Positions 50,725 to 58,106 of a DNA stretch of 64,000 bases are shown piece after piece; the stretch's first letter is position 1; each line of letters starts with the position of its first letter. The translations under genes were made by a program, and so were the position numbers. The notes under the pieces are model-generated. The model had not been told where the DNA came from. It did not search any database and saw nothing but the letters and a program-made list of their open reading frames with translations. The DNA lies in assembly GCA_020636105.1 (NCBI GenBank), contig JACJYL010000001.1, positions 3,906,001 to 3,970,000 of the forward strand, given 5' to 3'. Source of the DNA: Lewinellaceae bacterium. Its GTDB lineage: Bacteria; Bacteroidota; Bacteroidia; Chitinophagales; Saprospiraceae.

Positions 50725-53247
50725 ATGAGATTTCTAACCTTTTTATGCCTGTTTGGCTTCGTTTTGCCCTTAAGCGCGCAGCTCCAGTCCCCTGATGAAT
50801 TCCTGCCTCATAAACTGGGGGAACGATTTACACCGCATCACCTGTTGGTCGATTACGTGGAATACGTTGCCGCCAACAGCAATAAGGTGAAACTGGTCAA
50901 ATATGGAAAGACCAACGAGGACAGACCGTTGATCCTCGCCATCATATCCAGTGAAGAAAATATGGCGAATCTGGAAAATATACGCCTGAATAATTTGCGG
51001 AAAACAGGTTTACTGGAAGGAACAACCGATGCTTCCCTGGACAGGGCCATCGTATGGTTGAGTTACAGCGTCCATGGCAATGAGGCCGGAGGTTCGGAAA
51101 GTTCCATGGCCGTGCTTTATGAATTGGCTGGCGGAAAAAATAAAGAAGTGGAGGAATGGTTAAAAAATACCATCGTCATTTTGGATCCTTCTTTGAATCC
51201 GGATGGTTACTCAAGGTATTCGCACTGGAACAGGAGTGTGTCCGACCTTATCCCCAACCCTACACGCGGCGTCAGGGAACACCGGGAACCCTGGCCGGGA
51301 GGTCGCGTCAACCACTACCTTTTCGATCTCAACCGCGACTGGGCCTGGCAAACGCAGGTAGAGACACAGCAACGTATGAAAGTCTATCGTCAATGGATGC
51401 CCCATGTGCATGCCGATCTGCATGAACAATATCCCGATAATTCTTATTATTTCGCGCCGGCGGCTCAGCCCTATCACCAATACCTGACCGACTGGCAGGC
51501 CCGTTTCCAGACGGAAATCGGGAAAAATCATACTAAGTATTTTGATAAAAACGGGTGGCTCTATTTCACCAAGGAAGTTTTTGACCTGTTTTATCCCAGT
51601 TATGGCGATACCTATCCGGCTTTTAACGGGGCTATCGGCATGACCTACGAGCAGGCAGGGCACGGCATTTCAGGTCGGGCCATTTTGATGGAAACCGGAG
51701 ATACCCTCACCCTCAATGATCGGATCGAGCACCATAAAACTACTTCCCTTTCCACGATAGAAGTTTCTTCACTCAATGCTGACCGGATCATTAAAAATTT
51801 TGAGGCATACTTTAAAACGGCAAATAACGACCCTCCGGGACAGTTCAAGACCTATATCATCAAACATACCAATAATCCTGATAAAATGAAGGCGCTCTGC
51901 CGGCTGATGGATAATAACGGAATCCGCTATGGCAAAGCTACGGGAACGCAGGGCGTAAAAGCGTTTGATTACCAGGAAGGGAAAGAGATCACTCTAAAAG
52001 TGGAATCAAGTGACCTGCTCATATCTGCTTACCAGCCACAGGGCGTGTTGACCCAGGTGCTTTTTGATCCGGATGCCAAACTTGCCGACTCCATGACTTA
52101 TGACATCACCGCCTGGTCGCTGCCTTATGCATACGGGCTGGAAACTTATGCCACCAAAGAACGGCTGACCCCCACAAAGGAGTATTTGTTTGAAAACTTT
52201 GACTTAAAACTTACAGAAGATACGAAACCCTACGCTTATTTCCTGCGTTGGGGTTCGATGGAAGATGCCCGATTTTTGGGTGCACTGCTGAAAAAAGGCA
52301 TCAAAGTCCGTGCAGCACATACGCCTTTTTCAAATGCCGGGAATACCTATGCCTCAGGAACACTCGTCATCACCCGGGCAGACAATCGTAAAATAGCAGG
52401 TTTTGATGCCGTAGTCCGCGAGGCAGCTTCAGCATATAAGCGCAAATTATTTCTTGCTTCCACCGGTTTTTCCGATTTTGGAGGGGACCTTGGATCTGAG
52501 AATTTGCAGTTGCTGGAGCATCCGAACATTGCCCTGCTTTCCGGCCCGCAGACAGGAGCCAATAGTTTTGGTCAGTTGTGGTTCTTCTTTGAACAGGAAC
52601 TAGAATATCCCGTTGATGTTTATAATGCCGAAAATATTGACCGAATCAACCTTGAAGATTATGAATTGCTGATCCTTCCGGAAGGTTATTACAATTTTTC
52701 TTTCAAAACCAGGGAAAAGATCGTCGATTGGGTGAGAGGCGGTGGCCGTGTCATTGCTTTAGGAAATGCCGTAAATGCTTTTGCGGGCCAGGAAGGATTT
52801 GCCCTCAAAGAATTCGCCACCGATGATGCCGAAAGTGAAGCCAAAAGGCAGCAGGAAAAATCTTCCATGGACAGACGGCTGGATTCCTATTCCGACCAGT
52901 CGAGACAATACCTGTGGGAGGCCAGCCCGGGGGCGATATTTAAACTAAAAATGGATAACACCCATCCACTGGGATATGGATTTGGCAAGACTTATTTTTC
53001 CTTAAAAACCAACAGCCTGGCTTTCCAGTATATCAAAGGGGCCTGGAATGTCGGAACGGTTGGGGAAAAGTCTGAAGTGATTGGTTTTGTGGGACAAAAT
53101 GCATTAAAAAAACTGGCCAACACCACGACCTTCGCCGTGGAAGACCAAGGCCGGGGTGAATTCATTTACCTGGTGGACAACCCGCTTTTCCGAAGCTTTT
53201 GGGAGAACGGGAAGCTGTTGTTTTCTAATGCGGTGTTTATGAAGTGA
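50725..53247 (+). CDS. Secreted M14 zinc carboxypeptidase
   Basis: The ATG at 50725 gives signal peptide MRFLTFLCLFGFVLPLSAQ; a TTG two codons earlier is less likely. 840 residues. Zinc ligands: HxxE at H117-E120 (SVHGNEAGG) and a later His in HVHADLHEQYP (H229 or H233). The substrate-side DPSLNPDGYSRY and DLNRDW motifs and the catalytic-type Glu in LMETGDTLTLNDRIEHH follow. The C-terminal half is a GATase1-like domain (LLILPEGYYNF, GRVIALGNAVN) common in Bacteroidota M14 proteins. Exported peptidase, no T9SS tail seen. It ends directly against the PIN gene on the other strand. Confidence 0.93.
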   Translation: MRFLTFLCLFGFVLPLSAQLQSPDEFLPHKLGERFTPHHLLVDYVEYVAANSNKVKLVKYGKTNEDRPLILAIISSEENMANLENIRLNNLRKTGLLEGTTDASLDRAIVWLSYSVHGNEAGGSESSMAVLYELAGGKNKEVEEWLKNTIVILDPSLNPDGYSRYSHWNRSVSDLIPNPTRGVREHREPWPGGRVNHYLFDLNRDWAWQTQVETQQRMKVYRQWMPHVHADLHEQYPDNSYYFAPAAQPYHQYLTDWQARFQTEIGKNHTKYFDKNGWLYFTKEVFDLFYPSYGDTYPAFNGAIGMTYEQAGHGISGRAILMETGDTLTLNDRIEHHKTTSLSTIEVSSLNADRIIKNFEAYFKTANNDPPGQFKTYIIKHTNNPDKMKALCRLMDNNGIRYGKATGTQGVKAFDYQEGKEITLKVESSDLLISAYQPQGVLTQVLFDPDAKLADSMTYDITAWSLPYAYGLETYATKERLTPTKEYLFENFDLKLTEDTKPYAYFLRWGSMEDARFLGALLKKGIKVRAAHTPFSNAGNTYASGTLVITRADNRKIAGFDAVVREAASAYKRKLFLASTGFSDFGGDLGSENLQLLEHPNIALLSGPQTGANSFGQLWFFFEQELEYPVDVYNAENIDRINLEDYELLILPEGYYNFSFKTREKIVDWVRGGGRVIALGNAVNAFAGQEGFALKEFATDDAESEAKRQQEKSSMDRRLDSYSDQSRQYLWEASPGAIFKLKMDNTHPLGYGFGKTYFSLKTNSLAFQYIKGAWNVGTVGEKSEVIGFVGQNALKKLANTTTFAVEDQGRGEFIYLVDNPLFRSFWENGKLLFSNAVFMK

Positions 53248-53658
53248 TTAGGATTTTTGTAATTCTTCCAAAAAAGTATCTGCATCAACGATTTCAACAG
53301 GAGGGAAATCAATTTCTTTTAATGCATTAAAATGCTTGTCATTTGAAACGATGTATTTGACTCCGGCAGAAATGGCGCAATCAACGAATTTGTTATCATC
53401 AGGATCTTTTTGGATTAAATTCCACCGAAAATATACATCAATTTTTTCAACGTTCTCAAGCTTAATTAATAATTCGGCGAGGTTTTGGGCGATTTCATTG
53501 TTAGTCTTTTGACCAATTATTTCAATGTATTCCTGTAGGATTTCATTACTTATGGCCAATTGAAATTTAGATTGGATTAAACCATCAAAAATCGGACGAT
53601 ATTTCGATATTTTAGGTAAGGACATCAATAATACATTCGTATCAATAACGACCTTCAT
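53248..53658 (-). CDS. PIN-domain toxin of a toxin-antitoxin pair
   Basis: 136 residues, the TIGR00305/COG1569 type of PIN protein. Acidic active-site residues: VIDTNVLLMSL (Asp6), Glu in EILQEYIE, Asp in KDPDDNKFVDCA and Asp in IVSNDKHF. PIN toxins are metal-dependent RNases that stop translation until the antitoxin blocks them. The start is 2 bases after the stop of the 73-aa gene, the usual antitoxin-first order. Its stop touches the stop of the M14 gene on the opposite strand. Confidence 0.9.
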   Translation of the reverse strand: MKVVIDTNVLLMSLPKISKYRPIFDGLIQSKFQLAISNEILQEYIEIIGQKTNNEIAQNLAELLIKLENVEKIDVYFRWNLIQKDPDDNKFVDCAISAGVKYIVSNDKHFNALKEIDFPPVEIVDADTFLEELQKS

Positions 53659-53660
53659 TT

Positions 53661-53882
53661 TTAATTATATTTGGTTCTCATGTGTTCTTTTGCCCATTCT
53701 TCTATTTTTTCCGGGCCCCATTGTTTGTCTTCAAAATGTTCATCTATACCTTCGGTTACTTTTTTTGAAAAATATTCCACCAATAGATTTTTTATCTCCT
53801 TGATTTGTTTTTCACTGAGATCATATTTGAATACTTCCAGTAATTCAATTTGTAAATTGGTTAACTTTTTTGCTGCGTTCAT
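53661..53882 (-). CDS. Probable antitoxin of the PIN toxin
   Basis: 73 residues, charged and helical (KLTNLQIELLEVFKYDLSEKQIKEIKNLLVEYFSKK), ending in an acidic-to-basic tail (DKQWGPEKIEEWAKEHM). No DNA-binding fold that I can name, but size, position just upstream of the toxin and close spacing fit an antitoxin. The C-terminal part is the likely toxin-binding element (inference). Confidence 0.8.
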   Translation of the reverse strand: MNAAKKLTNLQIELLEVFKYDLSEKQIKEIKNLLVEYFSKKVTEGIDEHFEDKQWGPEKIEEWAKEHMRTKYN

Positions 53883-54025
53883 ATTTCATCAATATTTAAA
53901 CCAAAAGTAAAAGTACATATAAAGTATTTTAAAGTCAATGTTTTAGTTTTCAGGGAGGTGGACAATTTTTAAAATTTATTTTAATCCGCTAAGATTCCTT
54001 TAGATCATTGACGGATGATTATTTT

Positions 54026-55147
54026 TTAATCAAACAAGATGCATACCGGGCTCGGGGCCTCAATCTGATCCACAAATTCGAGGTATCCGTTGTCTTTATC
54101 CCGTTTGAAGGAGACGATATTGTTGGAATGCTGATTGGCGACAAGCAGGAAATTCCCATCCGGGGATATTGAAAAGTTGCGGGGCCACTTTCCCTGAACA
54201 TTTTCATGGCCCGCCCATTGTAAAAAACCGTCGGATTCATTAATGCTGAAAATTGCGATACTGTTATGTCCCCGGTTGGAGGCGTACAGGAATTTTCCGT
54301 CCGATGAAATATGAATGTCTGCACAGAAACTGGGTTCGGAATACCCCAAAGGCAGTGTGGGAAAAAAGGCAACCGCTTCGTACAGGCCGGTTTCGCCTTT
54401 CTGTACCAGGTCTATTGTATTGTCCAGCTCGTTGATCACATAAATCCAGTTTCCATTGGGATGAAAAGCTAAATGTCGCGGACCTGCACCTGGGCGCATG
54501 GCCAGTTTCTGGGGATCATTTGGCACTAATTTTTCCTGTTTAGAATCAATTTGGGAAAACCAAAGTTCGTTGGTGCCCAGGTCAACGGAAATGACATTGT
54601 TCCCATCGGCGGTAAACCAGGTGGAATGCGCATGGGGTCCTTCCTGTCTATCCGTGGTGCCGCTTCCGGTATGCTGTTCAACGTCAAGTAAATCGGTCAG
54701 GGAACCATTTTTATTCAATTTCAGCAACCCTACATTTCCCCCGGTGTAGTTGGCGGTGAGCACGTACCCGGATTCATTGATGGTCACAAAACAAGGGTCG
54801 GCTCCGCCCGAAGAACGCTGGTTGATCAAAAGCAGGGTATCGCCTTTGATCTTAAAAGATTCAACCATGCCGGCTCCCCCTTCCGGATGCGTTTCATTGA
54901 CGGCCAACAAAAAACGTTTGTCCGGGCTCAGGGCCAGAAAGGACGGATTTTCAGCAGTTGCAGCCAGCCCTGTCTTTTTTAAATGGCCATCCTCTGAAAG
55001 TGAATATTTATAAATACCCTGGCTGTCCCCATCGGTATAGGTGCCGACGTAAAAGGTATGATCTTTGTTTTCCATGGCAGCGGTATCTTCATTATTCCGA
55101 CAACCGGCCAGGAACAAGAGTGCAAAAATCGTGAGGTAAAATTTCAT
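54026..55147 (-). CDS. Lipoprotein lactonase-like seven-bladed propeller
   Basis: MKFYLTIFALLFLAGC is a lipoprotein signal with lipobox LAGC. The mature protein fits the lactonase (YbhE/6-phosphogluconolactonase) propeller family: FYVGTYTDGDSQGIYKYSL at the start, ADPCFVTINESGYVLTANYTGG, DRQEGPHAHSTWF, GAGPRHLAFHPNGNWIYVINELDNTI, and a final ANQHSNNIVSFKRDKDNG. In the cytoplasm such enzymes hydrolyse 6-phosphogluconolactone; this one is anchored outside the inner membrane, so its substrate is probably another lactone. It is co-transcribed with the T9SS protein upstream (11-base gap). Confidence 0.92.
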   Translation of the reverse strand: MKFYLTIFALLFLAGCRNNEDTAAMENKDHTFYVGTYTDGDSQGIYKYSLSEDGHLKKTGLAATAENPSFLALSPDKRFLLAVNETHPEGGAGMVESFKIKGDTLLLINQRSSGGADPCFVTINESGYVLTANYTGGNVGLLKLNKNGSLTDLLDVEQHTGSGTTDRQEGPHAHSTWFTADGNNVISVDLGTNELWFSQIDSKQEKLVPNDPQKLAMRPGAGPRHLAFHPNGNWIYVINELDNTIDLVQKGETGLYEAVAFFPTLPLGYSEPSFCADIHISSDGKFLYASNRGHNSIAIFSINESDGFLQWAGHENVQGKWPRNFSISPDGNFLLVANQHSNNIVSFKRDKDNGYLEFVDQIEAPSPVCILFD

Positions 55148-55158
55148 GGATTGTTTTT

Positions 55159-55824
55159 TTATTGCCTGATTACTTTCTTTGTAATCAATGTTCCGTCATT
55201 CAATTCAATGTGCAAGATAAACAAACCTGACGGGACCAAACTCAAATCCATTAAATTATCTGACATCCGGATTGGCTGTCTTTTGCCGGCGAGGTCGAGT
55301 AACTGAATGCCCCGAATGTCTGAATGGGAAGTTGGCCAATAAATGGTCAAAAAGGCCTTTGCAGGATTTGGGGAGAGGATTATTTCCTTTTGTGGAATAA
55401 CCTGCTCCAGGCCGTTTGGCGAGATGGCGGTAGAAGCATTGAAAGGAATCCTGCAGTCGGAAAGGGAATTGTTTGAATTATCGAGAATGATCTCGCCCGG
55501 GAGCGAATCAAGTGAAAAATCAAAATTCTGAAATTGGTAATAAAGGTAAACCATGGAAGGGCCTCCGATCCCGAAAAGTTCGAAATTGTTGTCCAACAAT
55601 AGAATATCTTCCTCCGTCGGGCAAATGCTGAAAACGGGAGCATATAAGGTGTGGTAGGTACTTTGAATGAAGAAATGGATTCGGTCTCCGTTTTCATTAT
55701 GGGTAAAAAGGACGGAATCAATGCGGATGGAATCGCAAAGCGCATAGGCTGAGTCACATGAAATTTGTGCCGACACGACATTCATCTGGAAAACCGTCAG
55801 GCATATCAGGAAGCATTTCTTCAT
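55159..55824 (-). CDS. Small exported protein with T9SS type A sorting domain
   Basis: Signal peptide MKKCFLICLTVFQMNVVSAQ, a ~120-residue domain with cysteines (SCDSAYALCDS, ISPICPTEED) that I do not recognise, and a C-terminal type A sorting domain (IILSPNPAKAFLTIYWPTS…SGLFILHIELNDGTLITKKVIRQ). It is expected to be exported by T9SS and attached to the surface. It lies 11 bases upstream of the lactonase gene. Confidence 0.85.
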   Translation of the reverse strand: MKKCFLICLTVFQMNVVSAQISCDSAYALCDSIRIDSVLFTHNENGDRIHFFIQSTYHTLYAPVFSICPTEEDILLLDNNFELFGIGGPSMVYLYYQFQNFDFSLDSLPGEIILDNSNNSLSDCRIPFNASTAISPNGLEQVIPQKEIILSPNPAKAFLTIYWPTSHSDIRGIQLLDLAGKRQPIRMSDNLMDLSLVPSGLFILHIELNDGTLITKKVIRQ

Positions 55825-55959
55825 GGTTAATGTATTGGAATAGTCTGGTCAAAAAAATTGTAAATACCCGCTAAATTGAAATCAGGTTTAAGACCTTTAA
55901 AAGTCGTTTTTTATCCATTTCATCCGTGCCGGCAAAGGCAGGTTCTATACTTCCACGAT

Positions 55960-56006
55960 GGAACACAGATAGAACGAATTTGACGAATATAAACGGATTT
56001 TTTTTT
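55960..56006 (-). repeat. Single dispersed copy of the 62-bp array unit
   Basis: Read on the minus strand, aaatccgtttatattcgtcaaattcgttctatctgtgttcc matches 39 of 45 bases of array unit A near 24150 (aaatccgtttctattcgtccaatccgttttatccgcgttcc). A weaker relative lies at 61523-61571. Confidence 0.75.
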
Positions 56007-56093
56007 GCAGGATAATCCAATTAATTCGTTTCTCATTAATAAAATAAATTTGGCAATCCTTCCTGTCAAAGCTGACGGCAGACAGGCAGGGGC

Positions 56094-56139
56094 GAAAATC
56101 CATGATTTCCCTTCGCCTGAAGAAAAATCAAGGATTTTC
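56094..56139 (-). terminator. Hairpin downstream of the CX4CH lipoprotein gene
   Basis: GAAAATCC-a-TGATTT (56094-56108) pairs with AAATCA-a-GGATTTTC (56125-56139), with one central mismatch and an inner CTTC/GAAG stem. It is placed for the minus-strand gene ending at 56160. No T-tract. Confidence 0.45.
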
Positions 56140-56159
56140 ACTCTTTCAACCTTTAATTG

Positions 56160-56492
56160 TCATTGCGGTGCCCCGTCATCCAGCCAGCACTGGATCTGCC
56201 CCAGTTGCTCACTGGTAAGGCTACCTCCCTGGGGCATGGTTCTGAAATCCAGAACGGTGCTCCTCAGTTGCCCATTATTGACGATCGTTTTGATGTTGTT
56301 GTAGCTCGTAAAGGTGCCGTTATAGGTGTTTCCGCCATGGCACCCCGACAGGTTACAGTTTTGCTCAAAAATTGGAAAAATGACGTTAGAGAAAGTCACG
56401 GTGCTACAGTCTACATTGGCGATTGGCGTTTCTTTGGTGCAGGAGGTTAAGGCCAACAGCGTGCCGAAAATTAAAAATGAGAGCTTTTGCAT
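56160..56492 (-). CDS. Lipoprotein with CX4CH haem-binding-like motif
   Basis: I use the ATG at 56492 (MQKLSFLIFGTLLALTSC), 110 residues; a longer frame upstream is not plausible. Lipobox LTSC. The mature part has IFEQNCNLSGCHGG, where two Cys separated by four residues are followed by His (CX4CH), then RTMPQGGSLTSEQ, whose Met-Pro fits a distal haem ligand, and IQCWLDDGAPQ. This fits short c-type cytochrome-like lipoproteins of Bacteroidota. If haem is attached, it is a periplasmic or surface electron carrier. Confidence 0.8.
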   Translation of the reverse strand: MQKLSFLIFGTLLALTSCTKETPIANVDCSTVTFSNVIFPIFEQNCNLSGCHGGNTYNGTFTSYNNIKTIVNNGQLRSTVLDFRTMPQGGSLTSEQLGQIQCWLDDGAPQ

Positions 56493-56652
56493 GTTAAAAT
56501 TTTTATGATTAAATGAATGGGTGCTTTGCTCCTTCCTGGAAAAAGCAAAAAAAGTTATTATGGAAGACGGAAAGATTTGGATTTTAGTTGCGTGGGGAGG
56601 TGTAAAATGAAGAAAACCACGATTAAATGACAAAACTGTGAATTTTAAAACC

Positions 56653-57342
56653 CTACTTCCCCAAAGAAAGCACCTTGCCCCGGTGCAACACATGCCGCTC
56701 AACCTCCAGCCTCAGGATCTCCCGCTCTGCGGGGGAATCCGTTGCCAGCATCTTTTGGGTGTTTTCCCACACGTTCTGCCGCCAGCTGCTGATCAGGCGG
56801 GATAACAGGTATTCATCGAGGCGGCCGAAAGCCTGGTCGATCCAGGCCATGATGGGGTCATTCGGTTCGAGAATCTCATCCTGTACTTTGTCGATGGTAG
56901 CAGAGATGATGTCGTTGACGGTGCAGTGATCCTCGTAGCGGATTTTTTGGACTTCCGGAGAAAGGGTAGGCCATTCGTCGCACAGCACATCGTAAAGCGT
57001 GAGGACCAGGTCATAGTTTATGTGTGCATTCACCCCCATCATGAGTTTTTGGAGCCGATGCAGTTTTTTTTGCCGGGTGGCTTCATGCACCTGCTTCCAA
57101 ACCTGGGGTACTTCTTCCCCGCAGTCGTAACAGGCCAGGGCTTCAAAATAATAATCGGCAAAATGATGCAGCAGGTTGTTGACCCATAACTTGTCGTGAA
57201 AACGGTTCTCTTCAACGGCCGTCAGCATATTGGCGGTCATCAAACGGTAGCAGCTCAAAAATACATGCCGTTGATCGCCCGTTTCCTGCCAGTCGATGAT
57301 GTGTTGCTCCATGCGTTGGAGCACATTTTCCTGTGGTTTCAT
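56653..57342 (-). CDS. DUF5995 protein
   Basis: 229 residues, soluble, helical. MEQHIIDWQETGDQRHVFLSCYRLMTANML and NAHINYDLVLTLYDV are the DUF5995 core with conserved His and Tyr; later DPIMAWIDQAFGRLDEYLLSRLISSWRQNVWENT is typical of the C-terminal half. Family function is unknown, though the conserved His/Tyr/Asn set suggests an enzyme. Single-gene unit. Confidence 0.88.
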   Translation of the reverse strand: MKPQENVLQRMEQHIIDWQETGDQRHVFLSCYRLMTANMLTAVEENRFHDKLWVNNLLHHFADYYFEALACYDCGEEVPQVWKQVHEATRQKKLHRLQKLMMGVNAHINYDLVLTLYDVLCDEWPTLSPEVQKIRYEDHCTVNDIISATIDKVQDEILEPNDPIMAWIDQAFGRLDEYLLSRLISSWRQNVWENTQKMLATDSPAEREILRLEVERHVLHRGKVLSLGK

Positions 57343-57526
57343 AAGATGACTTTTACAGTTTTTGTTTCAGAACGCGTCGATTTTGGATTGAAAAGGCCTA
57401 AAGGCCAGGTTTTTTGGTTTTATTCTTTTCGTCGCGCTAAAGCACGACGCAAATGTTTTTTAATTTTGCATGGCTTGATGAATCAAAAAACTACTGACCT
57501 TCCATCGTAATACGCCCGTTATTGAT

Positions 57527-57979
57527 CTACTTCACCTCAAAGCCCACCACCACATATTTTCTATACGTTTTGAAATGCTCAAGCACATTGTCGGGTGTCA
57601 GTTTCACGGTTTTACCGTCGGTTTCGATATTCAGGTAAACCAGGCGTTCTTTCAGCGCGGCGGCGGCATAGTCGTTCTCCAAAGAGAAATTCATGTCCGA
57701 TCCGATCCATAAGGCTTGTTTGGGTTTTAATTCACAGCGCACGATTTTGTTTTCGGGATCAAATTGAACACCGGAGTCATTTTTGATCTCCGAAATATCG
57801 GTTTTCTTTCCAAATCCGACGATCCTTGGGCTGGTGGCAAACACTTCGTATTCGGAAATTTCACGAGGTTGGTACTCAATGGTGATATTGTGGTCGGTGG
57901 AATTAAAAATGTAGAAATCCGTGATGTAGGAACAGCCGGATAAAGACAGTAATAGAATAAAAGCGAATATTTTTTGCAT
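57527..57979 (-). CDS. Hypothetical lipoprotein (150 aa)
   Basis: ATG at 57979 (MQKIFAFILLLSLSGC) has a clear lipobox LSGC; an upstream alternative at 58000 adds seven residues. The mature ~135 residues are beta-rich (FYIFNSTDHNITIEYQPREI, VRCELKPKQALWIGSDMNFSLE). I recognise no family. It is separated from the S41 protease upstream by a large nested hairpin. Confidence 0.75.
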   Translation of the reverse strand: MQKIFAFILLLSLSGCSYITDFYIFNSTDHNITIEYQPREISEYEVFATSPRIVGFGKKTDISEIKNDSGVQFDPENKIVRCELKPKQALWIGSDMNFSLENDYAAAALKERLVYLNIETDGKTVKLTPDNVLEHFKTYRKYVVVGFEVK

Positions 57980-58025
57980 AAGTGGGTGCTTTTGACTCAT
58001 AACCTCAGTATAGAAATAAGAGAAA

Positions 58026-58102
58026 TTTAACCGCGATGGACGCGAGGGAGGTGCAACGGGCGCAAAGATTGCTTTGCGCCCGTTGCGAACTTAGCGGTTA
58101 AA
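58026..58102 (-). repeat. Nested inverted repeat between the S41 protease and the lipoprotein
   Basis: Outer arms TTTAACCGC (58026-58034) and GCGGTTAAA (58094-58102), and inner arms GCAACGGGCGCAAAG (58053-58067) and CTTTGCGCCCGTTGC (58072-58086) with the 4-base loop attg, all perfect. It is very stable and 5 bases from the S41 stop, so it can act as a terminator. The gcgcaaag-type word also appears in the inverted repeat at 22203. Confidence 0.75.
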
Positions 58103-58106
58103 AATA

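Larger units (their letters stand above)
55825..56159. other. Intergenic region with dispersed repeat and hairpin
   Basis: No gene. It holds one inverted, diverged copy of the ligA-array unit (55960-56006) and the hairpin at 56094-56139, both listed separately. Confidence 0.7.
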
